Shown here piece after piece: positions 1 through 7,879 of a stretch of DNA of 41,595 nt. The DNA is from an uncultured Planctomycetaceae bacterium (GTDB taxonomy: Bacteria > Planctomycetota > Planctomycetia > Planctomycetales > Planctomycetaceae). Location: contig CALFSX010000165.1 in assembly GCA_937916515.1 (NCBI GenBank), positions 1 to 41,595 on the forward strand, in the 5' to 3' direction. The stretch's first letter is position 1. Every line of letters starts with the position of its first letter. The notes below the pieces were generated by a model that did not search any database, had not been told where the DNA came from, and saw only the letters and a list, made by a program, of their open reading frames with translations. The translations under genes and the position numbers were made by a program.

Positions 1-176
1 CATCATTTCAGTAATCATATCCAGGCCGAAACCGGTATCCGGACACGCTGCTAGTTCGAGTCTTACTCGAAATGATGCGCGCATTTTGTTTCGTAGCGAC
101 AACGGAGCGGCTCGGCGATTCGAAAGTTCCAAGTCTTCCTGCAACCCAAGCCACTGGGACAAGGGCGAAGCCCTTG
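1..176. other. non-coding left edge with repeat copy 1
   Basis: No credible gene is seen here. Most of the stretch is the first copy of the diverged repeat annotated separately, which runs up to the stop codon of the metallopeptidase gene to its right. The first 50 bases could belong to a neighbour cut by the window edge, but no readable domain was found. Confidence 0.5.
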
Positions 177-181
177 TTACG
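59..181 (+). repeat. diverged direct repeat, copy 1, ending in a hairpin
   Basis: This stretch resembles 1500-1622 in the same orientation. Shared blocks in the same order are TCTTACTCG, GCGCGCA, TCGTAGCG, a CGGCTCGGCG-like block, a GCAAC...CCACTG block, and a final AAGGGCGAAGCCCTTGT hairpin followed by ACGA. The best matching part is about 91-181. The hairpin is perfect: ACAAGGGC at 159-166, loop GAA, GCCCTTGT at 170-177. The stop codon of the minus-strand gene (TAA, 177-179) begins in the last base of the hairpin, so the repeat defines the gene's 3' end. The two copies bracket the XRE/metallopeptidase pair. Confidence 0.6.
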
Positions 182-920
182 AAAACAACTGCAGTTGCCC
201 GGTAAACGCGTCTCGCCCCGGATAGATCTGTTTTGAGCCTTCCGGGATGTAGATAATATCCAGTCGGTGTAGTCGCACGACCATGTTTGAAATCGTCACC
301 TGAGCTCGATCAGCAAGAGCGTACAGATTCGCCCACTGAGTCACATCCACATTTTCCACAGCTTCACGTATCAACCATTGCGGCATCAAAAGCGAAGACT
401 GGTAGCGATCAACAGCGCTCTTTACTTCGGGAGAGTCCTGCCCAGCCGTTAGCTCGCGATACAAATCCAGATACCGCTCGTCGTAAACAGCACGATTAAG
501 CACCTCAACCAGCACTTTCTTGTCGGACGCGTTCCGGCAGACAATGCTGTCGTGCATATCAAAACCGGGCAACAACGGATGATGCAGGCTGGTTCGATCA
601 ATGTCGATATCCCAGTGTCCGGCTTCATGACCGATTGTGCTGCGTTCCAGTCCGGGCTTCGCTTCAAATAGATCCAGGTGACGGCTATTCAAAACAATTC
701 GCCGCTGCTCCGGAACAAGCCCGGCAAGAATCTGCTCGCCTTCACGCTCTTCAATGTCAATCCAGTCGAAATCCAGCTTAAGAATTCGCTCAACAATCTT
801 CTCAACCGGAACCGGAAAACAAACGGGCTCACCGGTGAGATCTTCGTACTGACGAATTCTCATGGCAGTGATCTCATCAATCACTGACGTTTCCATATTG
901 GTTAGATCAAACCGTCGCAT
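177..920 (-). CDS. ImmA/IrrE-family metallopeptidase (DUF955-like)
   Basis: Predicted cytosolic zinc peptidase of 247 residues. The zinc motif HEAGH is at residues 98-102 within an IGHEAGH context, and an LLMP motif typical of the family follows in the C-terminal half. Family members cleave or control a partner XRE repressor, and the gene directly upstream (1098-1472) encodes one, so the two are probably co-transcribed. I chose the ATG at 920 because GGGAG lies 9 bases upstream. The open frame continues to a TTG at 1091, but that extension is cysteine-rich and unlike the family. The family's third ligand usually lies in an E-A-N-x-F-A segment just before LLMP; here the matching residues read A-V-D-R-Y-Q, so metal binding may be altered. 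Confident of the family, less so of activity. Confidence 0.75.
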   Translation of the reverse strand: MRRFDLTNMETSVIDEITAMRIRQYEDLTGEPVCFPVPVEKIVERILKLDFDWIDIEEREGEQILAGLVPEQRRIVLNSRHLDLFEAKPGLERSTIGHEAGHWDIDIDRTSLHHPLLPGFDMHDSIVCRNASDKKVLVEVLNRAVYDERYLDLYRELTAGQDSPEVKSAVDRYQSSLLMPQWLIREAVENVDVTQWANLYALADRAQVTISNMVVRLHRLDIIYIPEGSKQIYPGRDAFTGQLQLFS

Positions 921-1097
921 GTCGATCGCACTCCCTGCCGTTCGACGTGATGATTTAATATCAAAGTCAGGCTTTAGCGCATTGCCAACACCTGTGTTGG
1001 CAACACACACCAATAAAACCTGACAACAGAGTTCGGCCAGCAGTCGCAGAAAACACACTTCCAGCGGCGGCATACTGCAAAAAAAACACAAAGCCGC

Positions 1098-1472
1098 TTA
1101 CTTGGCTTTGCGAGCTTTCGGCTTTTCAACAACTTCAGTCGCGGTTTCTGCTTCCAAACCTGCCAGCATCTCTTCCAAAGCAACATCTGAAAGATTCAGA
1201 ATGCGACGAAAAATGCCAGGCTTCGCCAGGATGCGATTTCGAAAGGCGTCCGGAATTCGTCGCGCCAGTAACAGAAGTTCGTCGGAATCAGTGTCCAGAG
1301 CCTGAGCAATTTTTTGCAACGTGTCTTCTCGCGGAGTCTGCTCGTCATCAAGACGATCGTTTTCAACACGACTAAGATACGTAAAATTAATGCCGACTCG
1401 ATCGGCCAATTCACGTTGTGTGAGATTTCGCTGCTTGCGAATTTCTCGAATTCTTTGTCCCACCGTGGTCAT
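1098..1472 (-). CDS. XRE-family helix-turn-helix regulator
   Basis: A 124-residue DNA-binding protein. Residues about 6-62 form a Cro/C1-type helix-turn-helix: RIREIRKQRNLTQRELADRVG, then a YLSRVEN recognition-helix motif. The region around residue 75-90 (DAFRNRILAKPGIFRRIL) resembles the linker seen in XRE proteins paired with ImmA-like peptidases, and the tail is Lys/Ala-rich. The ATG at 1472 is chosen because AAGGAG lies 6-7 bases upstream; a GTG at 1523 in frame lies inside a repeat and has no such site. It precedes the metallopeptidase gene on the same strand, the usual arrangement for a repressor and the peptidase that inactivates it. It probably represses its own promoter, by analogy with such pairs. 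Confidence 0.85.
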   Translation of the reverse strand: MTTVGQRIREIRKQRNLTQRELADRVGINFTYLSRVENDRLDDEQTPREDTLQKIAQALDTDSDELLLLARRIPDAFRNRILAKPGIFRRILNLSDVALEEMLAGLEAETATEVVEKPKARKAK

Positions 1473-1499
1473 CTTTTGCTCCTTGCTGAGACGTGTTAG

Positions 1500-1622
1500 G
1501 TTCTTACTCGGCATGGCGCGCACACGGCACGCTCATGTTTATCGTAGCGGTTCGGCGCTTCGAACGTCCCACGTTTTTCCGCATGCAACGCCACTGAGTT
1601 AAGGGCGAGGCCCTTGTCACGA
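1500..1622 (+). repeat. diverged direct repeat, copy 2, ending in a hairpin
   Basis: Second copy of the element at 59-181, in the same orientation. It ends with AAGGGC at 1601-1606, loop GAG, GCCCTT at 1610-1615, then GTCACGA. It has an extra stretch near 1524-1538 relative to copy 1 and is clearly diverged from it. It lies upstream of the XRE gene, between a candidate promoter (1631-1658) and the start codon, so if that promoter is real the repeat would be transcribed as part of the leader. Confidence 0.6.
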
Positions 1623-1630
1623 CATGCTGG

Positions 1631-1658
1631 AGTCTAATAACTTGCAGTTCACTGTCAA
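1631..1658 (-). promoter_or_regulatory. candidate sigma70-like promoter for the XRE operon
   Basis: Reading the minus strand, a perfect TTGACA (complement of 1653-1658) is followed after 16 bases by TAGACT (complement of 1631-1636), four of six matches to a -10 box. Transcription would start near 1624 and run through repeat copy 2 before reaching the XRE start at 1472, giving a leader of about 150 bases. This is pattern matching only. Confidence 0.35.
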
Positions 1659-1780
1659 CAGCAACTTCATCAAATGAATTGACTATCCGGTCGCTGCCGG
1701 AAATGATCTGGAATCGACAATCTGCCAATCACGTGTCCGAATCGGTTTTATGTTCGTCCCCGGGAAAAGACAAGTTATCC

Positions 1781-3052
1781 ATGACGGTCAATTTCAGCGA
1801 GTTTGCCAAATCCTTGACAGCCGAGTCCGCCTTTACTGTGCTGGCGATGGCGAAACAACTTAAGGCCACCGGCAAAGATGTTGTCGAATTGGAAATTGGC
1901 GACAGTCCATTTGATGCCCCCACAGCAGCACGCGAAGCTGGGCTTCAGGCAATTCACGACAACATGTCGCATTACTGCCCGTCGCCAGGACTTCCCGAGT
2001 TCCGCGCTGCGGCCGCCAACTTTGTGCGTGAGGAATTCGGCATACCGGCCACAGCTGACAACATTGCCGTTGGCCCCGGCGCAAAGGTGTTCGAACAGTT
2101 TTTCTGCGAAGCATTCTTGAATCCCGGCGACGGAGTTCTGGTGTTCAGCCCACACTTTCCAACCTATCCGCCCAACATTCTTCGACGCGGCGCGCGAATG
2201 GTGCTGAAACCGCTGAAGCAGGAATTTGAGTTTCGACCTCAGCCGGCCGACATAGAACACTTTTTGCAGAACGACCCAGCCCCGCGAGCGATTTTTCTGA
2301 ACTCACCGCACAACCCGACTGGAGGCGTCACCACAGAACAGGATTGTCGCGATATCGCTGACCTCATTCGAGGACGCAATATTGCCGTGCTTAGCGACGA
2401 ACCATACTGCCACATGGTCTGGAACGGCAAACATCATTCGCTGGCGGCTCAACCCGGCATGCTGGATCAATGCGTGGCCGCCTACACCTTCAGCAAGTCG
2501 TACAGTATGAGCGGCTGGCGATTGGGCTTTTGCGTTTCTTCTGCGCCGATCATTCAATCCATCAGCTTAATGATTAACACGTCCATTTCCTGCACTCCAC
2601 CAATCACCCAACTTGCCGGAAAAGCAGCTCTGGAACATTCGGCCATTGAACGCGACGAAGTCATGGCTAAGTTTCGCAAGAAGGTGGAATTGCTGACCAC
2701 CGGACTAAACCGCATCGACGGAATTCATACGCTTGATCCAACGGGCACTTTCTATGTGTTCCCCAATGTGAGTGCGGTTTGCAACAGGCTGGGAATCACA
2801 AGCCATGGCCTGGCACTCTATCTGCTGGAAGGTGCTGATCCCGACTTTGGAGTAGCGTGTCTGGGCGGTGAATGCTTTGGAGAAGCAGGTAATGGCTTCC
2901 TTCGCTTCAGCTGCGCCGAACCCGATGAACGTCTGCAACTGGCCCTGCAATTCATTCAGCGTGCAATCACCAATGTCGAACGTGTGCGAAACTGGGTCGA
3001 AAACAATTCCAGGTACAAGCTCGCCTCGCCCTATCCGACTCCAAAGCCGTAA
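1781..3052 (+). CDS. class I/II PLP-dependent aminotransferase
   Basis: A 423-residue cytosolic aminotransferase of fold type I. The PLP-binding lysine is K239 in SKSYSMSGWR, with the cofactor-contacting Asn in SPHNPTGG (175-182) and the Asp of LSDEPY (about 206). These are hallmarks of the aspartate/aromatic aminotransferase family (class I gamma); the amino donor cannot be read from sequence. The open frame starts at 1679, but the first 34 residues do not look like the family, and the ATG at 1781 gives a normal start (MTVNFSEFAKSLTAESAF). No strong ribosome site is visible. The kinase gene follows after 70 bases on the same strand and may be co-transcribed. Confidence 0.85.
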   Translation: MTVNFSEFAKSLTAESAFTVLAMAKQLKATGKDVVELEIGDSPFDAPTAAREAGLQAIHDNMSHYCPSPGLPEFRAAAANFVREEFGIPATADNIAVGPGAKVFEQFFCEAFLNPGDGVLVFSPHFPTYPPNILRRGARMVLKPLKQEFEFRPQPADIEHFLQNDPAPRAIFLNSPHNPTGGVTTEQDCRDIADLIRGRNIAVLSDEPYCHMVWNGKHHSLAAQPGMLDQCVAAYTFSKSYSMSGWRLGFCVSSAPIIQSISLMINTSISCTPPITQLAGKAALEHSAIERDEVMAKFRKKVELLTTGLNRIDGIHTLDPTGTFYVFPNVSAVCNRLGITSHGLALYLLEGADPDFGVACLGGECFGEAGNGFLRFSCAEPDERLQLALQFIQRAITNVERVRNWVENNSRYKLASPYPTPKP

Positions 3053-3122
3053 GCTGACTGGACACACCGCCAGTTCACCGACCCACACGGTGGATCATCG
3101 CTAACGCAATAACAGGCATCTC

Positions 3123-4499
3123 ATGGAATTTATCGCGATTGATATCGGAACGTCGTTCACAAAGGGAGCGATCGTTGATTCCGAGTCACTTGGCATCCGC
3201 GGCGTTCGCCGGATGCCGGGCCCGGCTCGCCTGATTGGATCTGAGCCGCTGTTTCAGGAATATTCGCCTCTGGAATTTGTAGAAAGCGTAACCGACATCG
3301 TGGCAGAACTACTGCCGTCGACCAGTGCCTGTCGCGGCATTTTGCTGACCGGGCAGATGGGTGGGCTGGTCTTCTGCGACAACAAGGGCCAACCACTTTC
3401 CCCCTACGTATCGTGGCTTGACGGTCGAGCCACATTGCCGCACCCAGGCGGCAAAGGCACATTCATCGAACGACTGGCTGTAGAACTTGGCGAACGAACA
3501 AGCTGTGTTCTCGGAAACGAATTCCGTCCGGGCTTGCCGCTTTCTTTTCTGTATTGGCTTAAAGAGTCGCAACAGCTAAGACAATTTGAAGGTGCCATCC
3601 CTGTCACGTTACCAGACTTCGTAGCTGCGGCATTGTGCCAACAGAAGCCTGTGATGGAACTAACCAACGCGGCTGGCCTGGTTGACGTTCAGTCCAGCAA
3701 ACTGCCGTTTGAACTGTTTGAAGAACTCAAGCTAAACCGGCTACACTGGCCAACTCTTGTGGATTTCCGACACTGTGTTGGGGAACACAAGTCCAGCGGA
3801 TCTTCACTTCCCGTATTTGCTGCAACGGGCGATCACCAGTGCTCTTTAGCAGGAACGTTGCTGCAAACCGGCGAACTGTCAGTCAACATCGCCACAGGTT
3901 CTCAGCTGACGATGCTGACCGAAGAACGTCATGCCAACAGCTACCAGTTGCGACCTTACTTCGACGGAGCATATCTGAAAACGATCACAAACATTCCCGC
4001 TGGCAGAGCGTTGAGTGCGATGATGAAGTTGCTGACGGAAATGACGGGAGCCGATGTTACAAACCCAAAACAGGCGTGGGATTACTTCTTCCAGCAGGCA
4101 GAACAGACGCCTGAGTCTGACATCAATATTAACCTGGCGTTTTTTCCAGGAGCAGTAAGTGGTCCGGGCTCGCTAAGCAATTTGCGTGAAGACAACCTAA
4201 CCGTGGGGCACGTTGCCCGAGCCTGTCTGGAACAAATGGCCGACTATTATCACAAACTGGCAGCTCAATTAGCGCCATCAAAAAATTGGTCGAACATTGT
4301 ATTTTCGGGCGGAATCTGCCAGCAATCAGACCTTCTGAAACAGCTGATTTCCACAAGGCTGGAATCGAAGGCACGAGCGGTCACGTCTTCGGAAGACGCA
4401 CTATTCGGCATGATGGTTCTGGGCAGAGTGATCGGCGGCCTCAACGCAACTGTCGCTGAAGCCACCGAACATGTGTCTCGCCATACAACTGCCGACTGA
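3123..4499 (+). CDS. FGGY-family carbohydrate kinase
   Basis: A 458-residue ATP-dependent sugar kinase of the FGGY family. The N-terminal phosphate loop is DIGTSFTKGA (7-16). The sugar-side block GQMGGLVFCDNKGQPLSPYV then SWLDGR is at about 77-102. The catalytic base is expected to be D237 in ATGDHQCSLAGT, and the adenosine-side glycines are in FSGGICQQ near the C-terminus. The GDHQCSLAGT wording is closer to sedoheptulokinase-like than to glycerol kinase-like members, but the substrate (xylulose, sedoheptulose or another) cannot be settled. Length is slightly short of the usual 480-520. It follows the aminotransferase and ends just before a terminator. Confidence 0.8.
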   Translation: MEFIAIDIGTSFTKGAIVDSESLGIRGVRRMPGPARLIGSEPLFQEYSPLEFVESVTDIVAELLPSTSACRGILLTGQMGGLVFCDNKGQPLSPYVSWLDGRATLPHPGGKGTFIERLAVELGERTSCVLGNEFRPGLPLSFLYWLKESQQLRQFEGAIPVTLPDFVAAALCQQKPVMELTNAAGLVDVQSSKLPFELFEELKLNRLHWPTLVDFRHCVGEHKSSGSSLPVFAATGDHQCSLAGTLLQTGELSVNIATGSQLTMLTEERHANSYQLRPYFDGAYLKTITNIPAGRALSAMMKLLTEMTGADVTNPKQAWDYFFQQAEQTPESDININLAFFPGAVSGPGSLSNLREDNLTVGHVARACLEQMADYYHKLAAQLAPSKNWSNIVFSGGICQQSDLLKQLISTRLESKARAVTSSEDALFGMMVLGRVIGGLNATVAEATEHVSRHTTAD

Positions 4500-4500
4500 C

Positions 4501-4538
4501 AGAAAGACGGCTTGCACGCGCGAACCGTTCTTTCTCTT
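4501..4538. terminator. hairpin terminator between convergent genes
   Basis: AGAAAGACGG at 4501-4510 pairs with CCGTTCTTTCT at 4525-4535, with one bulged base and a 14-base loop, followed by T-rich sequence. It starts right after the kinase stop codon and faces the end of the convergent NIPSNAP gene, so it can serve the plus strand and perhaps both. Confidence 0.5.
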
Positions 4539-4550
4539 CACGCCATCAAA

Positions 4551-5303
4551 CTATTTGGTTGGCGAGTAATCTGTCGGCGTCATCAAAACGGACTCAATGC
4601 CCTTATCAATCAGCAGGCGTCCACCTTCTTCTGACGCTTTGCGAGCTGCCTGCCATTCCGGATCGGCTCCGAATGCCGCAAACGCTGCTTTGCGAGATGC
4701 TTCGTCTTTGTGAGCTACCAGGTAGACGAGCTTCTGATCTTTGCCGTCCTTTTCTCGTGTGGGAGTCCAATACGCTACGTTCGAAATACCATGCTTCTCA
4801 AACAACTTTACGGTATGGTCGCGAAACCTTGCATTCAGGTTTGGCAGCTTGCCTTCATTTGTGCTGTAAATTCGCAGTTCGAACAGACGCGATTCGTCAG
4901 CCAGTTTAGGAGCGATTAATGGTGAGTAATCTGTCGCCTGCAAAAATACGGAGTCAACTTTCCCGACAAGCTTGCCGTCTTTTGTTGATTCGGCGTAAGC
5001 AGCCTTCCAGTCGGCATCATTCATAAATGCCTTCCACGAAGCGTCGCGAGCTTCCTGACTTGGGTACGCCAGAACATAGATTAGCAGGTTTTTCTCATTG
5101 TCTTTCGGAACCCAATAGCCGACGTTTGTCATCCCGTGTTTTTCAAACAGATTGACAGTATGGTCGCGAAAACGTGAATTAAGTGCATCCAGCTTACCGG
5201 GATTGGCATGGTAGGTTCGCATTTCAAATACGCGAGTATCTTCAGCAGCAACGCTTAGAAACGGCATCAGACAAACGGCCAGGACGCAAAGGCAAGGTTT
5301 CAC
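4551..5303 (-). CDS. secreted protein with two NIPSNAP domains
   Basis: A 250-residue protein with a signal peptide (MKPCLCVLAVCLMPFLSVAA, then EDT) and two tandem NIPSNAP domains, about 23-125 and 138-246. The copies match closely: RFRDHTVNLFEKHGMTNVGYW in the first and RFRDHTVKLFEKHGISNVAYW in the second, each ending in TDYSP. NIPSNAP is a ferredoxin-like alpha/beta barrel fold with no agreed catalytic role in bacteria. The start is a GTG at 5303 with GGAG 6 bases upstream; the frame stays open to 5501, but that would bury the signal peptide. It is divergent from the J-domain gene and convergent with the kinase. Confidence 0.85.
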   Translation of the reverse strand: MKPCLCVLAVCLMPFLSVAAEDTRVFEMRTYHANPGKLDALNSRFRDHTVNLFEKHGMTNVGYWVPKDNEKNLLIYVLAYPSQEARDASWKAFMNDADWKAAYAESTKDGKLVGKVDSVFLQATDYSPLIAPKLADESRLFELRIYSTNEGKLPNLNARFRDHTVKLFEKHGISNVAYWTPTREKDGKDQKLVYLVAHKDEASRKAAFAAFGADPEWQAARKASEEGGRLLIDKGIESVLMTPTDYSPTK

Positions 5304-5629
5304 AGTAATCTCCAATAGCTGGTGCGGGGAATTCCTAAACAAAAAATGCGGGGAAAAGAATGTTTTTCTCGCAGCCCCACAGCGTAGCAGCCAACATGCA
5401 GCCACGGAAGTAAGCCTGACAAATCCAGATTGCTCAATTTGCGAAGATCGTGGGATCAAAAAAACAGTATCGCGAATTAGTTTTCGACGCGTCGTCAGCA
5501 TTGTACACTTCCGATCCAGTCAAAAATTATTTGCCCAAATCGCCCGCACGCACCGTACCGACAGATTGAGGTGCAATTTCAGGCAATTTGTCACGTTGAA
5601 AACAGAGCAGTCGAACCGGGAGTCGCGTT
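5304..5629. other. divergent intergenic region
   Basis: About 325 bases between the divergent NIPSNAP and J-like genes. It must hold both promoters. On the minus strand a TACAAT (complement of about 5500-5505) could be a -10 box for the NIPSNAP gene, but no well-spaced -35 was seen. No gene is evident. Confidence 0.5.
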
Positions 5630-6652
5630 GTGTCAGATATCGATGTTTACAAAGAATGGCTCGGTATTCCGGAAGGCCAACGTCCGCCAGACCACTACAC
5701 ACTGCTTCGCCTGGTGCAGTTTGAAGACAACGCAGAAAAAATCCAATCGAACTATCGGAAGCTGAATGCTCACGTTCGAAAATACGCGACCGGCCAGTAT
5801 CTGAAACAGTCGCAGGACCTGCTGAACGAAATGGCCAAAGCCATGCTGTGCCTGACGGACATGGACTCCAAGAGAGACTATGACGCCAGCCTGGGCAGAG
5901 AAACCACCAACGATTCTGGCGAACCAGAAACAGCATTGGCTTTTCTGGTTGCTCAGGGTGCCATCAAATCAAGTCAGGTTTCTGAAATCGAACGCTTCGC
6001 TGACGCGCGAGGTCTGTCTCACCGTGATGCCGTTATTCAAATGAGTCTTGTTGATCCGGTTTTGGCAACACAGGCTCACGCCGTTGAACTACGCATGCCG
6101 TTTGTCGATCTTAACGACATGCTTCCAGAAGACGCCGCGCTGGATCGCTTACCCAGACAGGTCGTAAAGCGACATGCCTGCCTGCCTCTGTTTGAAGATC
6201 GCGGCAAAATGATGGTCGCCTGTGTCGACGAACCAACACCGGAACTTGAAGACGAAATCCGCATGCGTTACGGCATGCCTATGCGAGGCGTGCTGGCTGT
6301 TCCACGCACAATTCAACAGGCAATCGCCAAATATTACGCTCAGGGAATGCGTGACGAAGCAGCCACAGACGCACCAGCAGCGAACTCCAACACTCAAGGC
6401 AAAGCCAAAAAAGCGGACAAATCATCGCCGAAAGCCAAGCCCGCCAAAGTTGCGTCGGCTCAGCTTTCTGACGAGGAAAAGAAACAACGCCAGCAAATCA
6501 GCCTGATTATTATCTGCTGGGCACTAATCGGCACAACAATGGGGCTGCACTTCAGTGGAGCTATGGGAGACAGCACCGTTGGCCTGTTTGGAGTCGCCAT
6601 TCTTGTTGCCGGAACGGTAGCTGGAATTCTGAAACTGACTTACTGGAAATAG
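5630..6652 (+). CDS. J-like / GspE-N (MshEN-like) / two-helix membrane protein
   Basis: A 340-residue protein of unusual build. Residues 1-90 look like a J-domain (DHYTLLRL near 21, a long charged helix, then DMDSKRDYDASLG) but lack the HPD tripeptide. Residues about 101-240 read as a GspE/PilB/MshE N-terminal domain: ALAFLVAQGAIKSSQVSE, an LRMPFVDLNDM block, then LPRQVVKRHACLPLFEDRGKMMVACVDEP. This domain is known from secretion and pilus ATPases and can bind c-di-GMP. A Lys/Ala/Ser linker (250-285) leads to two membrane helices, about 288-306 and 316-335. No ATPase domain follows. The start is a GTG with GGGAG 7 bases upstream. Function unknown; a membrane-tethered chaperone-like or sensory adaptor is only a guess. 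Confidence 0.7.
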   Translation: MSDIDVYKEWLGIPEGQRPPDHYTLLRLVQFEDNAEKIQSNYRKLNAHVRKYATGQYLKQSQDLLNEMAKAMLCLTDMDSKRDYDASLGRETTNDSGEPETALAFLVAQGAIKSSQVSEIERFADARGLSHRDAVIQMSLVDPVLATQAHAVELRMPFVDLNDMLPEDAALDRLPRQVVKRHACLPLFEDRGKMMVACVDEPTPELEDEIRMRYGMPMRGVLAVPRTIQQAIAKYYAQGMRDEAATDAPAANSNTQGKAKKADKSSPKAKPAKVASAQLSDEEKKQRQQISLIIICWALIGTTMGLHFSGAMGDSTVGLFGVAILVAGTVAGILKLTYWK

Positions 6653-6729
6653 CAGCCACGTTCGCACGCAGAAACCATAGTTATTGAGCAAACTGCAATC
6701 CAGTTCGCAGGCTGCAATTCAATTCGCGG

Positions 6730-6783
6730 GAATGACGGTTCGGCACGGGGGATGTGGCACCGCGTTGGGCGAAGCCCTTGTCA
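6730..6783 (+). repeat. degenerate copy of the hairpin repeat, copy 3
   Basis: Resembles the 3' part of the repeats at 59-181 and 1500-1622: GACGGTTCGGC, then GGCACC, then GGGCGAAGCCCTTGTCA. The hairpin is weakened (GGGC at 6767-6770, loop GAA, GCCC at 6774-6777, with GTT in place of CAA on the left arm). It abuts the TGA stop codon (complement of 6781-6783) of the minus-strand hydrolase, the same relation that copy 1 has to its gene. Confidence 0.5.
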
Positions 6784-7788
6784 GTTAATGACGGTGATGT
6801 CGTCGGCAGATATTGGTTCTGCTTTACGATTTTCTTCAAACCTGCCATGCTTCAAAAAATGGCGTGTCGCGTTGATGGCTGCTTGATCCGTCATTAAGAA
6901 CGAATGGATAACGGGCAGCAGAATAAAATCTGCTGCGCCGGGCAGGCGAGTACTGGCAACTGTTACGGTGGCATCGTTGTCGCCTGGCAAAAGAGGATTA
7001 TAGCCCTTGGTTGCAGAACGCCCGCCGGCCAGAATTCCAAATTCACACGCGGGCGGCGGCATCTTCCCAATCAGCCCCTCGCCATCTGTGGCAAGCTGCT
7101 GTCCGGCCGGTCCCAGAATCATCTTGAATAGTGGGTTGCTTTTCAAGAAATCAGCCATCTCCGCTCCCTTATTGGGAACGCCCAACATGACGACACGGTT
7201 AAGTCTGGGCTCCGCTTGGTCCATCGTAAGCCCGCGCAATACCAGACCTCCCATGGAATGCCCTACAACATCGATCGATTCTATTCCGTCCAGCGATTGC
7301 ATTACCTTATGCAGATACTCGGCACATTCCGGAATAGGCACTCGAGTACTGGGGTAGTCGAACCCCACAACGGTGTACCCATCCGTTTCAAGCTGCTTTG
7401 CCATTGTGGAAAACGACTTGGAAGAGCGGCCAATCCCATGAATCAGCACCACCGCTTTGCCGGACATCGGCGGAAGTTTCTGAGTCTGAATAATACGCCC
7501 CAGAGTATCGTTGCATTCTTCCAGTGACCCACTGCAGTGACGATTGTCTTTCACATCCAGCAAACGGTATTTATCGGTCAGCACGTTGTGCTGAATTCTC
7601 CAGCCACGAAAGAAACGCACATCTCCCCAAAACTGGCGTCCGCCAAGTGTTTTGATTCCGCCGGAGACCTGATCGACAACATCGTTCTCAACAGGTTCAA
7701 TCTTTTCGTCAGACATCACTTTACCCTGTGCTGCTGGCAACGATGCCACAACTACGATTGTCGCTAACACCAAACAATGGAACTTCAT
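6781..7788 (-). CDS. secreted alpha/beta-hydrolase (lipase/esterase-like)
   Basis: A 335-residue exported hydrolase. The signal peptide is MKFHCLVLATIVVVASLPAAQG. The alpha/beta-hydrolase core has the oxyanion motif VVLIHGIGRSS and the nucleophile elbow GHSMGG, with the strand pattern YTVVGFDYPST between them. A late histidine in PVIHSFLM is a plausible catalytic His. The pattern fits PGAP1-like or triacylglycerol lipase-like members; the substrate is unknown. I chose the ATG at 7788 because GGAG lies 8 bases upstream and it puts the signal peptide first; the frame extends to 7836. It lies 91 bases after the heme-binding dehydrogenase gene on the same strand, so it may be the last gene of that operon. 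Confidence 0.8.
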   Translation of the reverse strand: MKFHCLVLATIVVVASLPAAQGKVMSDEKIEPVENDVVDQVSGGIKTLGGRQFWGDVRFFRGWRIQHNVLTDKYRLLDVKDNRHCSGSLEECNDTLGRIIQTQKLPPMSGKAVVLIHGIGRSSKSFSTMAKQLETDGYTVVGFDYPSTRVPIPECAEYLHKVMQSLDGIESIDVVGHSMGGLVLRGLTMDQAEPRLNRVVMLGVPNKGAEMADFLKSNPLFKMILGPAGQQLATDGEGLIGKMPPPACEFGILAGGRSATKGYNPLLPGDNDATVTVASTRLPGAADFILLPVIHSFLMTDQAAINATRHFLKHGRFEENRKAEPISADDITVIN

Positions 7789-7879
7789 ACTGCCTGCTCC
7801 AGCTTGGTTTACGATCTTCATTTCGAATCCGTCCATTAACGTCGAACGGCCCCAGCGGTATGTTCTCAGCCCAGGAATG

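Larger units (their letters stand above)
1473..1780. other. intergenic, divergent XRE / aminotransferase
   Basis: Between the divergent XRE and aminotransferase start codons. It holds repeat copy 2, a candidate minus-strand promoter, and about 120 bases before the aminotransferase in which no clear plus-strand promoter was seen. No gene is evident. Confidence 0.6.

Noticed and set aside
921-1091. N-terminal extension of the metallopeptidase from TTG 1091
   Set aside because: The added residues are cysteine-rich and unlike the family, there is no ribosome site, and ATG 920 has GGGAG at proper distance.
1775-2260. 161-residue minus-strand ORF opposite the aminotransferase
   Set aside because: Shadow of the aminotransferase, which carries all PLP motifs.
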